DNA of 64,000 bases from an uncultured Clostridia bacterium (GTDB lineage: Bacteria; Bacillota; Clostridia; Lachnospirales; Lachnospiraceae): NCBI GenBank assembly GCA_937896665.1, contig CALBNS010000009.1, positions 1 to 64,000 of the forward strand, in the 5' to 3' direction. Below, one piece after another: positions 49,948 to 59,036 of the stretch. Made by a program: the position numbers and the translations under genes. Every line of letters begins with the position of its first letter. The first letter of the stretch is position 1. The notes beneath the pieces are model-generated. The model had not been told where the DNA came from. It saw only the letters and a program-made list of their open reading frames with translations, and did no database searches.

Positions 49948-51867
49948 TTACATTGACATAAGCAGTTCATCTAACTCAACCATGATTTCCTGCCTTGTAG
50001 GTATCCTACCAATGAGCGGGTTCTCCTTAACGACTCCACGCTCCAACATATCCCTATCTGATAACCTCTTGATGATTTTGTCCCTTTTCTTTCGCATAGC
50101 ATATGAAACTCCAAACTGGAATATTTTCTCTTCTGGTATCTCTGATTCAAGTTCGCTTTTGCGATAAGGAATATAATTTGCACTACCTGCTGCCTTCACT
50201 CCGCCTTTTCCAACCAGTATCTGTGGCTCATCAAGGAAGAAAAGCATTGCGGTTTGCTGTCCATATCGTCTAGTAACTCCTCTAAATCTAAACCCGTAAT
50301 CTTCAATCCAATCCATCGTCTCATAAACAACTTCACAAAACGGAGCTGCTGGGATGTCACTAATCGTCTTCCCATCTTTATTCTTAAGTGCGACTGCCCC
50401 TGATCTATTTTTGTCACAGCTTCTCACGACTATGGCTTGTAGCAACGGATGGTATAAAAACTCCACGTAATCAACCCCATCAAATCGGTCATGAAATTTC
50501 TTATTAATCTTGAGTTTCCTTTTGTTAAATGTTAAGGTCGGTGTGCTTGTGTCAATGAAAAAAGCACTGCTTGGAACTTCATACCCCGCAAAATCCATTG
50601 ATATTATTTTGCTATGCTCTTTTCCACTTATAATTCGAGCCTCACGTTCTATTTGCGAAAACTCCTCATCCGTATAAGCACTCTTGCAGAAATCGCGGTA
50701 TAAATCTGCATTTACACCACCCCATGCAGGAGTAACTGTGACAAATCCTTTTAATCCACCTTCTCCAATAACAGAAATATCTGGAACTCCAGCTAAAGTT
50801 CCACTACTAGCATTAAGCATTTTTACCGCATTTGCTATTTCACGACTAACAATACCTTCATGATGGTCTGGAACAAAAGCAGATACTCGCATGTCATAAT
50901 TCTTAACAGTTTTCTTCTCCTTATAGTCAATAACTATGCTTTTTCTTGCTTCAAGATCTCCCCATCTTCTTTCATTCTGCATAATCGCACGAACCATTTC
51001 TGCATTCCATTCTGTTCTGCCACTTAAAGTTGGTCTATCATTTTCAGTTAAAATTTCTGCTATCTCATTAAGTGAATACCCACCAAGATAAGCAAGAAAT
51101 ATATATCTAACCGTTATAGCTTCATCTTCCTGAATCACTAAAGCACCATCCTTTGTGTGTCTATATCCTAATAGGTCTGAAACAGGATACTGACCTGTAC
51201 ATATTCTTTGGTCATAAGACAAAATCATTCGTTTACTCTTATTATCAGACTCCCAATCCGCCAACATCGCATGAATAAATAATGCCATTGTAGAATTAGG
51301 ATCCAAAGTATAAAGCCCCTCTGTTTCAAAATAAACTCCAACTGGATGTCTCGGATTATCTGTTATTAAATGCTTTATCTGCTCAATACAGTCCGTAACA
51401 TTTCTTGCAAATCTAGAAACACTGGCACACAAAATTGTGTCAAACTTTTGGTCTGCTGCATCCTGTAGCATTTGCTTAAATTCAGTTCTTCTTTTCATCG
51501 AAGTTCCTGACTTTCCTTCATCAGCATAAATCTTATACAAATCCCAGTTCTCTTTTTCAGCCACCTTCTCTGTATAATATTTTGTCTGATTTTCAATAGA
51601 TGATACCTGTTCCTCACTCTGCGTACTTACCCTGGCATAAACCGCAATGCGCTTATAATCTGAATCATTAATGGTAGGCTGTGGCTTTGGTCTGCGTAAG
51701 ACTGCTCCCTCTGGCACAGATGAATTACGAATCCTACTTCTAGTCCCCTCTTTTCTCTCTTGGACTCCATTCTTCTGTTGCCTCCAAGGACGAGAAGCCA
51801 TCTCATGATATATTGTGCTTTCAGACACACCTTCTTCCGCTATAAGCTTCTCCAATTTCTTATCCAT
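49948..51867 (-). CDS. large serine recombinase with unusual N- and C-terminal extensions
   Basis: A 639-residue recombinase. The resolvase domain begins at about residue 72 (KRIAVYARVSTQSEEQ, nucleophile Ser81), with DEGKSGTSMKRRTEFKQML and CASVSRFARN, followed by the recombinase domain (LLGYRHTKDGALVIQEDEA; YSLNEIAEILTE). Before it is a 70-residue charged segment, and after it about 250 residues that do not look like the usual zinc-ribbon/coiled-coil end. ATG at 51865-51867 overlaps the previous stop by eight bases. It should move or invert the surrounding element. Attachment sites were not found. Confidence 0.88.
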   Translation of the reverse strand: MDKKLEKLIAEEGVSESTIYHEMASRPWRQQKNGVQERKEGTRSRIRNSSVPEGAVLRRPKPQPTINDSDYKRIAVYARVSTQSEEQVSSIENQTKYYTEKVAEKENWDLYKIYADEGKSGTSMKRRTEFKQMLQDAADQKFDTILCASVSRFARNVTDCIEQIKHLITDNPRHPVGVYFETEGLYTLDPNSTMALFIHAMLADWESDNKSKRMILSYDQRICTGQYPVSDLLGYRHTKDGALVIQEDEAITVRYIFLAYLGGYSLNEIAEILTENDRPTLSGRTEWNAEMVRAIMQNERRWGDLEARKSIVIDYKEKKTVKNYDMRVSAFVPDHHEGIVSREIANAVKMLNASSGTLAGVPDISVIGEGGLKGFVTVTPAWGGVNADLYRDFCKSAYTDEEFSQIEREARIISGKEHSKIISMDFAGYEVPSSAFFIDTSTPTLTFNKRKLKINKKFHDRFDGVDYVEFLYHPLLQAIVVRSCDKNRSGAVALKNKDGKTISDIPAAPFCEVVYETMDWIEDYGFRFRGVTRRYGQQTAMLFFLDEPQILVGKGGVKAAGSANYIPYRKSELESEIPEEKIFQFGVSYAMRKKRDKIIKRLSDRDMLERGVVKENPLIGRIPTRQEIMVELDELLMSM

Positions 51868-52386
51868 CGCTATCACTTCCTTCTTCCATTTTTAGCATTG
51901 CTGTCTCCAGTTTATTTTTCCAATCCTCATACTCTTGAGGATATAAGCTAACCAGTTGCTCCACCATCTCTTTGAGTGCACCTTTTTGATCATCATCGTT
52001 TTTTATGGTATCAATATAAAAACCAGAAGTGTCTTCCTTATCGTTTTCATCCTCTGTCATAAAATCTATTTGGCCATCACGTGCATCCATCAAATATTTA
52101 AATAAATATGAAAAATCTCGCATATTCGCAGCAAGATAACCTTTCGTCATTGCCATTATGCAATCGACCTTTTCGTCTAAGCAGTCCTTGATTAACCGAA
52201 GCATTTCTTTTCGCTTAAATATTTCCTTATTACCTGTAATGTCCACATACACACCGACATACTCGAACACATCAGAATCTGCAAACATCTCACGATAATA
52301 TTGCTGATGGTACGGTAATGCTGCCTCTCTTCTCTTTTCCATAGTTTTGCCAATTTAACATATCCGGCAACCTTAATTTTCTCCAT
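51860..52386 (-). CDS. degenerate serine-recombinase-like protein, possibly frameshifted
   Basis: The frame from 52342 gives 160 residues, MEKRREAALPYHQQYYREMF, then YVGVYVDITGNKEIFKRKEM and VDCIMAMTKGYLAANMRDFS. It aligns by pattern with a resolvase domain after the catalytic loop (Q..YY..., VYxDEGxSG, KSxSRFARN), but key residues are changed. A second frame from 52384-52386 (MEKIKVAGYVKLAKLWKREE) supplies the missing first strand; there YARVST is YVKLAK, so the nucleophile Ser is Ala. The two frames overlap and need one shift to join. It may be a catalytically dead partner of the recombinase or a decaying gene. Confidence 0.55.
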
Positions 52387-53362
52387 CGACTGTCTCCATC
52401 TCCCAATACCACTGCCCTAATTTGCGAAAAGATTTAATTCCAAGGATTTTCTTAACTCGTTTTAAAGCCTTGATTCCTATTCCCATTTCAACAAAATGGC
52501 TCTGTATATCGGTTGCTTTCATAGGACCTTCTTCCAATTCCTTCTTAAGAAAATTTGCTATCATTTCATCCTTTGACAAAACATGTGAGTCGCTAATCCA
52601 GTAATTCGTCCCACTCGCAATCACTGTGATCTTCAGAACTACCCAGCCACTGAAATCCTTTCTTTGCATCAAGCTCAAATCCTATATCATTGCCTCTAGG
52701 GTCAAGACTACTTTTTATTTGTTTCATATATCTTGCCGTGGGATTCCCATCGACTTTATACACCTGTAGAACACTTCTAGCCGAAGCCACCAAATCAATA
52801 GAACCAAGACCTCTATATAAATCTTTTGAGCCTTCATTCTTATTCATATGTCCAATAAGAACAATGGCACAGTTGTATGTTGATGCCCATATATTCAGTC
52901 TTTGCATCAATTTACGAATCTTCTTAGCATTAGTTATTTCAATATCGTCACCCAAGTAAGCCTGAAACGGATCTATAACCAAAAGATTAGCCTTAAAATC
53001 TATAATGGCGTCTCTCAATTTTCATCATCTAATGTTAGGCTTATTAATTCTTCGTCAATAAAGGCAACCTTATTACAATCAGCGCCACTTCTTTCTAATC
53101 GAGGTTTTATCGTATCAGCAACTCCATCCTCGGAGCATTGATATATGACTCTCTTGGGAACAGCTATCTTTTGCCCATCTGGGGTAAAGTCAGCATTTGT
53201 AAGACATGCTATAAGATTCATCATCATTGTTGATTTCCCATCACCAGGGTCACCTTGCAATAATGTAATTTTTCCACTTGGAATATATGGATACCATAAC
53301 CATTCAACCGGGACAGATTTCACTTCGCTATACAACTTCAATACCCCCGTACTTTGGCTCAT
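52373..53362 (-). pseudogene. RepA-like RecA-fold ATPase, split by two frameshifts
   Basis: Three frames make one AAA_25/RepA-type helicase gene. 53362-53015 has ITLLQGDPGDGKSTMMMNLI (Walker A) and YQCSEDGVADTIKPRLE, ending LTLDDEN and TGA. 53018-52593 continues RDAIIDFKANLLVIDPFQAY (Walker B) and IVLIGHMNKNEGSKDLYRGL. A third piece, 52660-52373, adds SKDEMIANFLKKELEEGPMK and a winged-helix-like end. One lost base at about 53012 and one shift near 52600 would restore a protein of about 325 residues. It was the replication or regulatory ATPase of the element that carries the recombinases. Confidence 0.75.
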
Positions 53363-53417
53363 TTTTTCACTTCCTTTGATAAATATCCCAACTTACTCCT
53401 TCAGTATATATACAAAG

Positions 53418-53530
53418 GGGACCTCTTACGATGACCCTGTGGGTCACAATTTCCTATCTTCGTGACCCACAAGGTCACAAAATGGCTTAAGGGAACCCAT
53501 GTGGTAGGGAGTGTCAAAAGGGACCTCTTA
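53418..53530. repeat. paired palindromes and direct repeats upstream of the repA remnant
   Basis: TGACCCTGTGGGTCA (53432-53446) is a palindrome with three central bases. GTGACCCACAAGGTCAC (53462-53478) is a related one, and the two are 30 bases apart in opposite sense. GGGACCTCTTA stands at 53418-53428 and again at 53520-53530, framing them. It looks like operator sites or a small origin. The remainder of 53363-53658 holds no gene. Confidence 0.6.
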
Positions 53531-53658
53531 AAAATATAATTATCTTGATATGTTACTTTTTCAGAGTTAACATACCGACTGCCTAATGCGGGCTGCATGC
53601 AGAAAGGACGCTTAATGAAAACAATGGATTTTGAAGGAATGGGAACAAAGGATGTAGC

Positions 53659-53862
53659 ATGGATTTCTTTGTCAGCATTGCCAATGCTCTTGAAATCTCA
53701 GCTGACTCTCTCCTTGTTGATAGCTTGGAATTCCCAGAAAAAACATCTGATGAAGTAGAAATTAGCCAGATTCTTTCCGGCTGCACTTCTGAAGAAACAA
53801 CTATTCTCATAAGGACTATCAATGCCTTAAGAGAAATACTAAAAAGTTTTACTGTTAAATAA
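53659..53862 (+). pseudogene. C-terminal part of an XRE-family regulator
   Basis: VSIANALEISADSLLVDSLE then ISQILSGCTSEETTILIRTI is the end of the common small XRE-type repressor (pattern IANALxVSADxLL). The helix-turn-helix that should precede it is absent; upstream frame MKTMDFEGMGTKDVAWISLS is unrelated. It faces the repA remnant, where a divergent repressor gene would be expected, so it may be what is left of the element's own repressor. Confidence 0.55.
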
Positions 53863-53947
53863 TTTTTAGGCACAAAGCTCGCGTAGGTCACGGATGCACT
53901 CTCAGATACATATCTGGAGTGCTATCTGTGATATATGCGGACACCTC

Positions 53948-54319
53948 TTATACTTCCACCATTGTTCCACTCTTAAATTCAACTGTAAATGTTACATCCT
54001 CATGCACCGTCACCTGTTCTATCAGTCTTCTGACCAGTCCGTCATCAAACTCATTAAGTTCCACTGTCTGCTCATGAAGGAAAGTGACTAACTCTTCTCT
54101 TCGAAGCTGCCTGCCTTTTTTCTCTGCAACCGATAACTGAAGTCTTTGTCTTTCTTCCCTTAATCGTTCCGATTCAGCTGATAAATTATTGATTCGCAAA
54201 TTCTCATCTCCTATTTTTCGCAAATTAAATTCTCCGCCAATCAGCTGGTTTTTGTATATACTCTGCTCCATCTGCAGTTTAGGAACATCAGGGTTTGCGA
54301 ATTGTTATCTCCTTCCAGA
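53948..54319 (-). pseudogene. C-terminal end of a large serine recombinase
   Basis: The 107-residue frame has a coiled-coil (AESERLREERQRLQLSVAEK) and ends FDDGLVRRLIEQVTVHEDVT, FTVEFKSGTMVEV, the typical last residues of Tn-type large serine recombinases. The frame opens into 3' exon sequence directly behind a group II intron end at 54320. Everything before the coiled coil is gone. Confidence 0.75.
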
Positions 54320-54533
54320 TCGGGTAGGAGGTAGATAATTACTTTATCTACCGACCTCCCACACCACCGTACGTACCGTTCGGTATACGGCGGTTCTTTA
54401 GTTTTCACATATTTTCAAATAGAACTCTGTGAATCCACACCATTACTGATGCCAACTTGTGGTTCACTACACTTGGCGGTAAATACCTGTGACTAGACTT
54501 TCACTAGTTAGATTAGTGCCATGCTTGGCACAC
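54320..54533 (-). mobile_element. 3' end of a group II intron (domains V and VI)
   Basis: At 54362-54396 the minus strand has a domain V-like hairpin: GAACCGCCGTATACC, GAAC tetraloop, GGTACGTACGGTGGTG. Domain VI follows (GGTAGATAA / TTATCTACC, about 54330-54352) and the intron ends ...CCCGAT at 54320. The intron-encoded reverse transcriptase and the 5' half are absent; upstream is the terminator of an unrelated ATPase gene. It is inserted in the tail of a serine recombinase gene. Confidence 0.72.
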
Positions 54534-54566
54534 AAAATAATAACGCCCACCGTTATAGTGAGCGTT
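54534..54566 (-). terminator. terminator of the AAA/DUF4143 ATPase gene
   Basis: AACGCTCAC / GTGGGCGTT stem with a seven-base loop, followed by ATTATTTTG on the minus strand, 20 bases after the stop. Confidence 0.8.
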
Positions 54567-54585
54567 ACTGTTTCAATATTTGTTT

Positions 54586-55881
54586 TCAGATACAAAATGC
54601 TGCATAGAGAGGAACTATCTTTTTGTTATCCTCAAATGCAAAGTTTTTCGCAGAGAGCTTGATGGCATAAGCAGGCTTGTAGGTGTCCATATAAACCTTT
54701 AAGCTCTTTGCTCTTGTGTTGTCGGCAGATTTGACCTCAATCGGAATAAGCTGACCGTCACGCTGAATGACAAAATCTATTTCAGCACCACGCTCGGACT
54801 CCCAGTAGTAAGTGTGGTAGCCGCCTATGGAAAGCTGAACATTGACATAGTTTTCAGCCATACCGCCCTTAAAGTCATTGATTTCCTCCACCATATAGAG
54901 AATATCGTTAGCAGCTAAATCCTTTTTGGCACAAAGCAGTCCTAAGTCTGATACATAAATCTTGAACGCATCAATATCACGGTAGTTTTCCAAAGGCTTT
55001 TTGATTTGTTCCACCTTGTAAACCTGTGACACGATACCAGATAAACAGAGCCATTCAATCGCATTTTCAAATTCAGAAGCTCTTCCGCCTTTTTTAATCA
55101 GCTTATATTGGAAACGGGTGTTTTTCTTTGAGAGCTGAACAGTAATGTTATCATAAGCAAGTCTGGTTTTCTTGATTTCATTCAGATTATTGTACTTGCT
55201 CATATCATTGAGATAGCTTGCAAGTATCGTATCCTGCGTATGGCGGACAAGGATGTAATCTTTCGTTTCAGCATACTGCATCACGCACTCTGGCATACCG
55301 CCTATCACAAGATACTGACGGTAGAGCTGCATCGCCGCATCGTGGAGAGCAGAGGGCATTGGCGTATCTGTTTCAAAGCATTTTTTTATCTGCTGTACAA
55401 GTGCGTCCTCGCCCATAGCAAGCATAAATTCCTCCATATCCATCGGATACAGGGTTTTCATATCTACCTTTCCCACAGGGAATGAAAATTTTGCTCTATT
55501 CACCGCCACACCAAGCAGGCTGCCTGCTACGATGATATGATAATCTGGAGCATTTTCACAAAAATATTTCAGCGAAGTCAAAGCCCTTTCGCAAAGTTGC
55601 ACCTCGTCAAATACAATCAGTGTTTTTTCTTTTACGATAGTCTGACCTGCGATATGGGATAAAATCGGTATCAGATAATCGGGGCTGATATTTTCTTCAA
55701 AGGTTTCATTCAGCTTTGGATTGGTTTCAAAATTGAAATATGCCACATTCTCATAATGAGTGCGACCAAACTCCAAAATAGAGTAGGTTTTGCCCACCTG
55801 CCTTGCTCCCTGCAAAATAAGAGGTTTGCGGTGTTCGCTTTCTTTCCACGCTTCTAAGAAGCCCATAATCTTTCTATACAT
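54586..55881 (-). CDS. AAA (AAA_14) ATPase with DUF4143 nuclease-like domain
   Basis: A 431-residue protein of the common AAA_14-DUF4143 family. Walker A is GARQVGKTYS at about 25-34, Walker B LIVFDEVQLCE, sensor region IIVAGSLLG, and the C-terminal half has AEIDFVIQRDGQLIPIEVKS, a PD-(D/E)XK-like strand pattern. Length is standard and the gene looks intact, with its own terminator. The family is frequent in mobile regions of gut bacteria; its function is not established. Its ATG has AGGAGG just upstream. It separates the group II intron end from the conjugation gene fragment. Confidence 0.88.
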   Translation of the reverse strand: MYRKIMGFLEAWKESEHRKPLILQGARQVGKTYSILEFGRTHYENVAYFNFETNPKLNETFEENISPDYLIPILSHIAGQTIVKEKTLIVFDEVQLCERALTSLKYFCENAPDYHIIVAGSLLGVAVNRAKFSFPVGKVDMKTLYPMDMEEFMLAMGEDALVQQIKKCFETDTPMPSALHDAAMQLYRQYLVIGGMPECVMQYAETKDYILVRHTQDTILASYLNDMSKYNNLNEIKKTRLAYDNITVQLSKKNTRFQYKLIKKGGRASEFENAIEWLCLSGIVSQVYKVEQIKKPLENYRDIDAFKIYVSDLGLLCAKKDLAANDILYMVEEINDFKGGMAENYVNVQLSIGGYHTYYWESERGAEIDFVIQRDGQLIPIEVKSADNTRAKSLKVYMDTYKPAYAIKLSAKNFAFEDNKKIVPLYAAFCI

Positions 55882-56027
55882 AATCCGTCCTCCTTAAAGG
55901 TACTGAACATAGTATAGCAGATATTCGTGTAAAAATCAATGGTTTTTGCTTGCATTTTAACACTAAACAACATGAATATTTTTAGCAACTTCTCAAATTC
56001 CGACACGAATACCGCAAATTCTACACC

Positions 56028-56440
56028 TTACACCTCTCCAAATTTGGTTGTCATCAATTTATACAATTCTGTATTTCTTGGGAACTTATTGACAAATGGT
56101 ACAAGGGAGCTGCCTACCTTTAAAAGCCCCTGTCCTGCCCCCACATTCGTGATATAGCTCATCTGAAGGTCGGAGATATTCAGGAGCTTGGCAAGCTCAA
56201 GCCTGTCGGTGGATGCCTGATTGAGCATAATGATAAACTCGGAGTTTGCAAGCATTGTCCTTGCCGTATGGCTCTGTAACAGGTCGTCCACATTCTGGGT
56301 AATACCCGTACAATAAGCACCGTACTTACGCACACGCTTCCAGAGGTTAAAAAGGAAGTTGGCACTGTATTCGTGTTGGAATAATAGATAAATCTCATTA
56401 ATAAAGATAAAGGTATTTCTTCCTTTAGCTCTGTTCTGGG
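56028..56440 (-). pseudogene. VirB4/TraE-type conjugation ATPase, C-terminal fragment
   Basis: The frame NRAKGRNTFIFINEIYLLFQ, HEYSANFLFNLWKRVRKYGA, YCTGITQNVDDLLQSHTART, then LANSEFIIMLNQASTDRLEL is the Walker B to C-terminal region of VirB4-like ATPases of integrative conjugative elements. It ends naturally at 56028. Its middle part is found 3.3 kb away at 59706-60185 in the same orientation; the stretch between the two halves is missing and replaced by inserted cargo. The conjugation ATPase is therefore dead. Confidence 0.85.
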
Positions 56441-56442
56441 GT

Positions 56443-56768
56443 AAGCGTCAAATCGCTCGCCTTACAAAAGATTTAGTTCTATGTCATACTTTAAGATATC
56501 TAAAAAATCTATAGTTTTTTTGAAGGAGGATATAGCACTATGGATCAATGTACAAAAGAGGTTCGTAAGCAGCATTGGAAAAATATCATCAGTCAGTGCC
56601 AGGCGAGGCCGGAAGGTCAGACTGCAAAAAAGTGGTTGAAAGAAAACCACATTTGCGAACAAACTTATTATCTGTGGCAACGCAGAATTCGGCAGGAAAC
56701 TTTTGAAGAAATGCAGCAATCACACAACACTTTGCCTGCCATAACTCCAGGAAATGAAGTTGCATAGT
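56443..56768 (+). mobile_element. IS66-family remnant with TnpA-like gene
   Basis: A short plus-strand gene (56540-56767) behind AAGGAGG encodes 75 residues: MDQCTKEVRKQHWKNIISQC, QARPEGQTAKKWLKENHICE, TYYLWQRRIRQ. This is an IS66 TnpA helix-turn-helix protein. Upstream, GTAAGCG...CGCCTTAC at about 56443-56465 may be the IS end. TnpB and the DDE transposase TnpC are missing: the sequence after the TnpA stop belongs to an integrase gene on the other strand. Confidence 0.72.
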
Positions 56769-57066
56769 AAGCCCCTTTGGGTTCGATAAACGAGCATATT
56801 CTGCGTCTGTCCGGAAACAGATGCTCTAAATCGAAATGTTCAATTCCACCAATAACAGAGCGTCTCCAATTCAAATCTTTTTTATTGGCAGATATACTCT
56901 CAAAGTATTGGTAGATATCTTTGTATGAAGTCCACGAATCCATGTCTAGTTCCAGAATTTCACGTATTTGACGTTTGTACATGTAAATACAGCTCATAGA
57001 ATATCCTGAATCTTTCATGTGATTAATGAGTTCATCTTGATGGTTGCGTAAATTTGTTAAATCCAT
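56769..57066 (-). pseudogene. tyrosine recombinase, N-terminal fragment
   Basis: From ATG at 57064-57066 with GGAGG upstream: MDLTNLRNHQDELINHMKDS, GYSMSCIYMYKRQIREILEL, NWRRSVIGGIEHFDLEHLFP. It is the SAM-like N-terminal domain of a phage-type integrase. After FIEPKGAYY the frame enters the IS66 remnant antisense and is meaningless. The catalytic R-H-R-Y domain is lost. Confidence 0.6.
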
Positions 57067-57088
57067 GGTATGTTAACCTCCTTTTTGT

Positions 57089-57195
57089 GTTTGGATTAAT
57101 CATACCATGGAAAATAAAATCCAAACTTTTATAATACTATTTTTGGTATTTTGCCTATCGTAGCATTAAGTTTGGATAATATTATGGTTTGGATA
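57089..57195. repeat. GTTTGGAT repeats upstream of the integrase fragment
   Basis: GTTTGGATT (57089-57097) and its inverse AATCCAAAC (57118-57126) form a spaced inverted repeat; GTTTGGATA recurs in direct orientation at 57170-57178 and 57187-57195. They could be arm-type integrase sites or operators. The rest of 57067-57385 is AT rich and holds no gene. Confidence 0.55.
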
Positions 57196-57385
57196 AATGA
57201 AATTATAGCAGCAAAGAAAGTACAGGGGCTTTGGGTGCAATAAAATATTGTGAAAATCAAGGGGAAATTACTCCTTGATTTTCACTTAAAAGATTTATGG
57301 ATTACTTGGTTCATGGATATAATTATACTAAATTCCTAATTTTTAGTTTGAATCCCCACGAATACAGTTCAAAACTTTGGTTTGG

Positions 57386-57414
57386 TTGACAAAATCTTGG
57401 GTTTGATATAAAAT
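57386..57414 (+). promoter_or_regulatory. sigma-A promoter of the AlbA/Schlafen-type gene
   Basis: TTGACA at 57386-57391, a 17-base spacer, TAAAAT at 57409-57414, then GGAGGAG and ATG at 57439. Only about 24 bases separate -10 and start, so the leader is very short. Confidence 0.8.
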
Positions 57415-57438
57415 ATCTTTGGATTGGAGGAGAAAATC

Positions 57439-59010
57439 ATGGATTACGAAGCGATTAAAAAACAGGCAAATGATATTTTAGAGGAACAATCGGTAGAATG
57501 TTCATATATTGAGTATAAATCATCAGCACTACAAAAGGCAAAAATTTTAAAGACCCTTTGTGCATACGGAAATAATTATTATGATAATGATATTCAATAT
57601 ATTTTCTTAGGTGTAGAAGCGATAAATGATGAAAATAATAAAGCTATCCCAAAACTACCAATCTGTGGAATTCCAAAAGGAAGTCTAGAGAAAAGTAAAA
57701 ATGAAATTAACGCATTAAGACCATATCTTTATCCCAATATTTCATTTGAAGTAATTTCAAATCAGTTTAAAGAAGTAGACTATCTGTTAATAGTTGTCCA
57801 TAGACAAACTGGTGGTCCATTTATGGTAAATGAAAGAGCCGAAAAAGATAAAACAATAAATCTTAAAGCTGGACGATATGTACGAATTGAAGCTGAGACA
57901 AGACTTGCTCGTGTAGATGAGGAGTATGATTTATTAAGAAAATTTGCAAATTTTCATTATTCATCCTTAACCTGTGCAGATGCAACAATAGATGATTTGA
58001 ATATAGATTTTATTAGGGAATATATTTCAAAGACAACTGAGTGCGAAATAATGCAGGGCTTGGATAAGAAGCAGATGGCAAAGTCATTAAAATTACTTGA
58101 TAAAAATGACCCAGCAGAAAAAAAGATTAGGAATTACGCTTTGTTGATGTTTTCTGATAACCCTGAAAAATATATATCGTATTCATATATTGAGCTTATT
58201 GTAGATATGTTTGGTTCTAAGAGAAAAATGGAGTCAAAATATTTCAAAGGACCTATATGGAAACAATATTATGCGGTTGTTAAATTTATAAATGATAACT
58301 ACTTAAATACTATTGTCATAAGAGAAGATGGAGAATCTGATAACCGTAAGGTATCCAATTTCCCATTTGTTGCGGTGGAGGAGCTCGTAGCAAACGCATT
58401 GGTTCACAATAATTATGAAAATGGTAAGCCGATACAGATTTATATTTCTGAAAACCAAATTAATATTGTGAATTATAATAAGCCATTACCGCCCCTTAGA
58501 ATTCAGGATTTGAATGAAAGGTCATATTTTAACGAAAGAGACACAGAAAATCCGGAAATAAGAGATATGTTCAAGTCATTAGGCATTATTGAATCCTTTG
58601 GAACTGGTATCGGAGAGGCTAAAAGGTCTCTCGAAGAGAATGGTTCACCAATTTTGTTTTATAAAACTTTTGAAAATACAGATAATGTGACATCTGTAGT
58701 GATACCTGTTTGTGAAGAATATTTACAGATAAAAAATGGAAGAATGCCTAAGTCGGATAACATAATCGAAAGTGAAACAGGGGAAATTAAAAAAACTATT
58801 ATGAATTCAAATTTCTCTACATCTGTGAAAAATAAACTGATTGCGATTTATGAGGGAGTTGGATATGAGGTTTTTGGAAATTTAAAAGTAATAGAAATTT
58901 TAGGTTGTTCTGAAACAACTGCAACGGCATATATCAAAAAATTATATGCTGACTTAGATTTAGTTGCTGTTGTAGAAGGAATGGGAAAGGGAAAATATCG
59001 TTTTAAATAA
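57439..59010 (+). CDS. AlbA_2 (Schlafen-type) DNA-binding protein with GHKL-like C-terminal domain
   Basis: A 523-residue protein, intact. The N-terminal AlbA_2/Schlafen domain has SYIEYKSSALQKAKILKTLC and DIQYIFLGVE. The middle has VAVEELVANALVHNNYENGK, a HATPase_c_4 motif with the N-box Asn, and IIESFGTGIGEAKRSLEENG. A winged helix (VIEILGCSETTATAYIKKLY) closes it. The family is widespread in accessory DNA as regulators or defence-linked proteins; the target is unknown. The ATG is served by GGAGGAG; the open frame reaches 15 bases further. It is AT-richer than the resident genes and reads opposite to them, in line with transfer. Confidence 0.85.
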   Translation: MDYEAIKKQANDILEEQSVECSYIEYKSSALQKAKILKTLCAYGNNYYDNDIQYIFLGVEAINDENNKAIPKLPICGIPKGSLEKSKNEINALRPYLYPNISFEVISNQFKEVDYLLIVVHRQTGGPFMVNERAEKDKTINLKAGRYVRIEAETRLARVDEEYDLLRKFANFHYSSLTCADATIDDLNIDFIREYISKTTECEIMQGLDKKQMAKSLKLLDKNDPAEKKIRNYALLMFSDNPEKYISYSYIELIVDMFGSKRKMESKYFKGPIWKQYYAVVKFINDNYLNTIVIREDGESDNRKVSNFPFVAVEELVANALVHNNYENGKPIQIYISENQINIVNYNKPLPPLRIQDLNERSYFNERDTENPEIRDMFKSLGIIESFGTGIGEAKRSLEENGSPILFYKTFENTDNVTSVVIPVCEEYLQIKNGRMPKSDNIIESETGEIKKTIMNSNFSTSVKNKLIAIYEGVGYEVFGNLKVIEILGCSETTATAYIKKLYADLDLVAVVEGMGKGKYRFK

Positions 59011-59036
59011 GTTGATATTTGTCAAAGAGGTAGTAG

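Noticed and set aside
53583..53891. 102-residue minus-strand ORF over the XRE fragment
   Set aside because: Antisense to the recognisable XRE C-terminus; low-complexity Ser/Leu composition.
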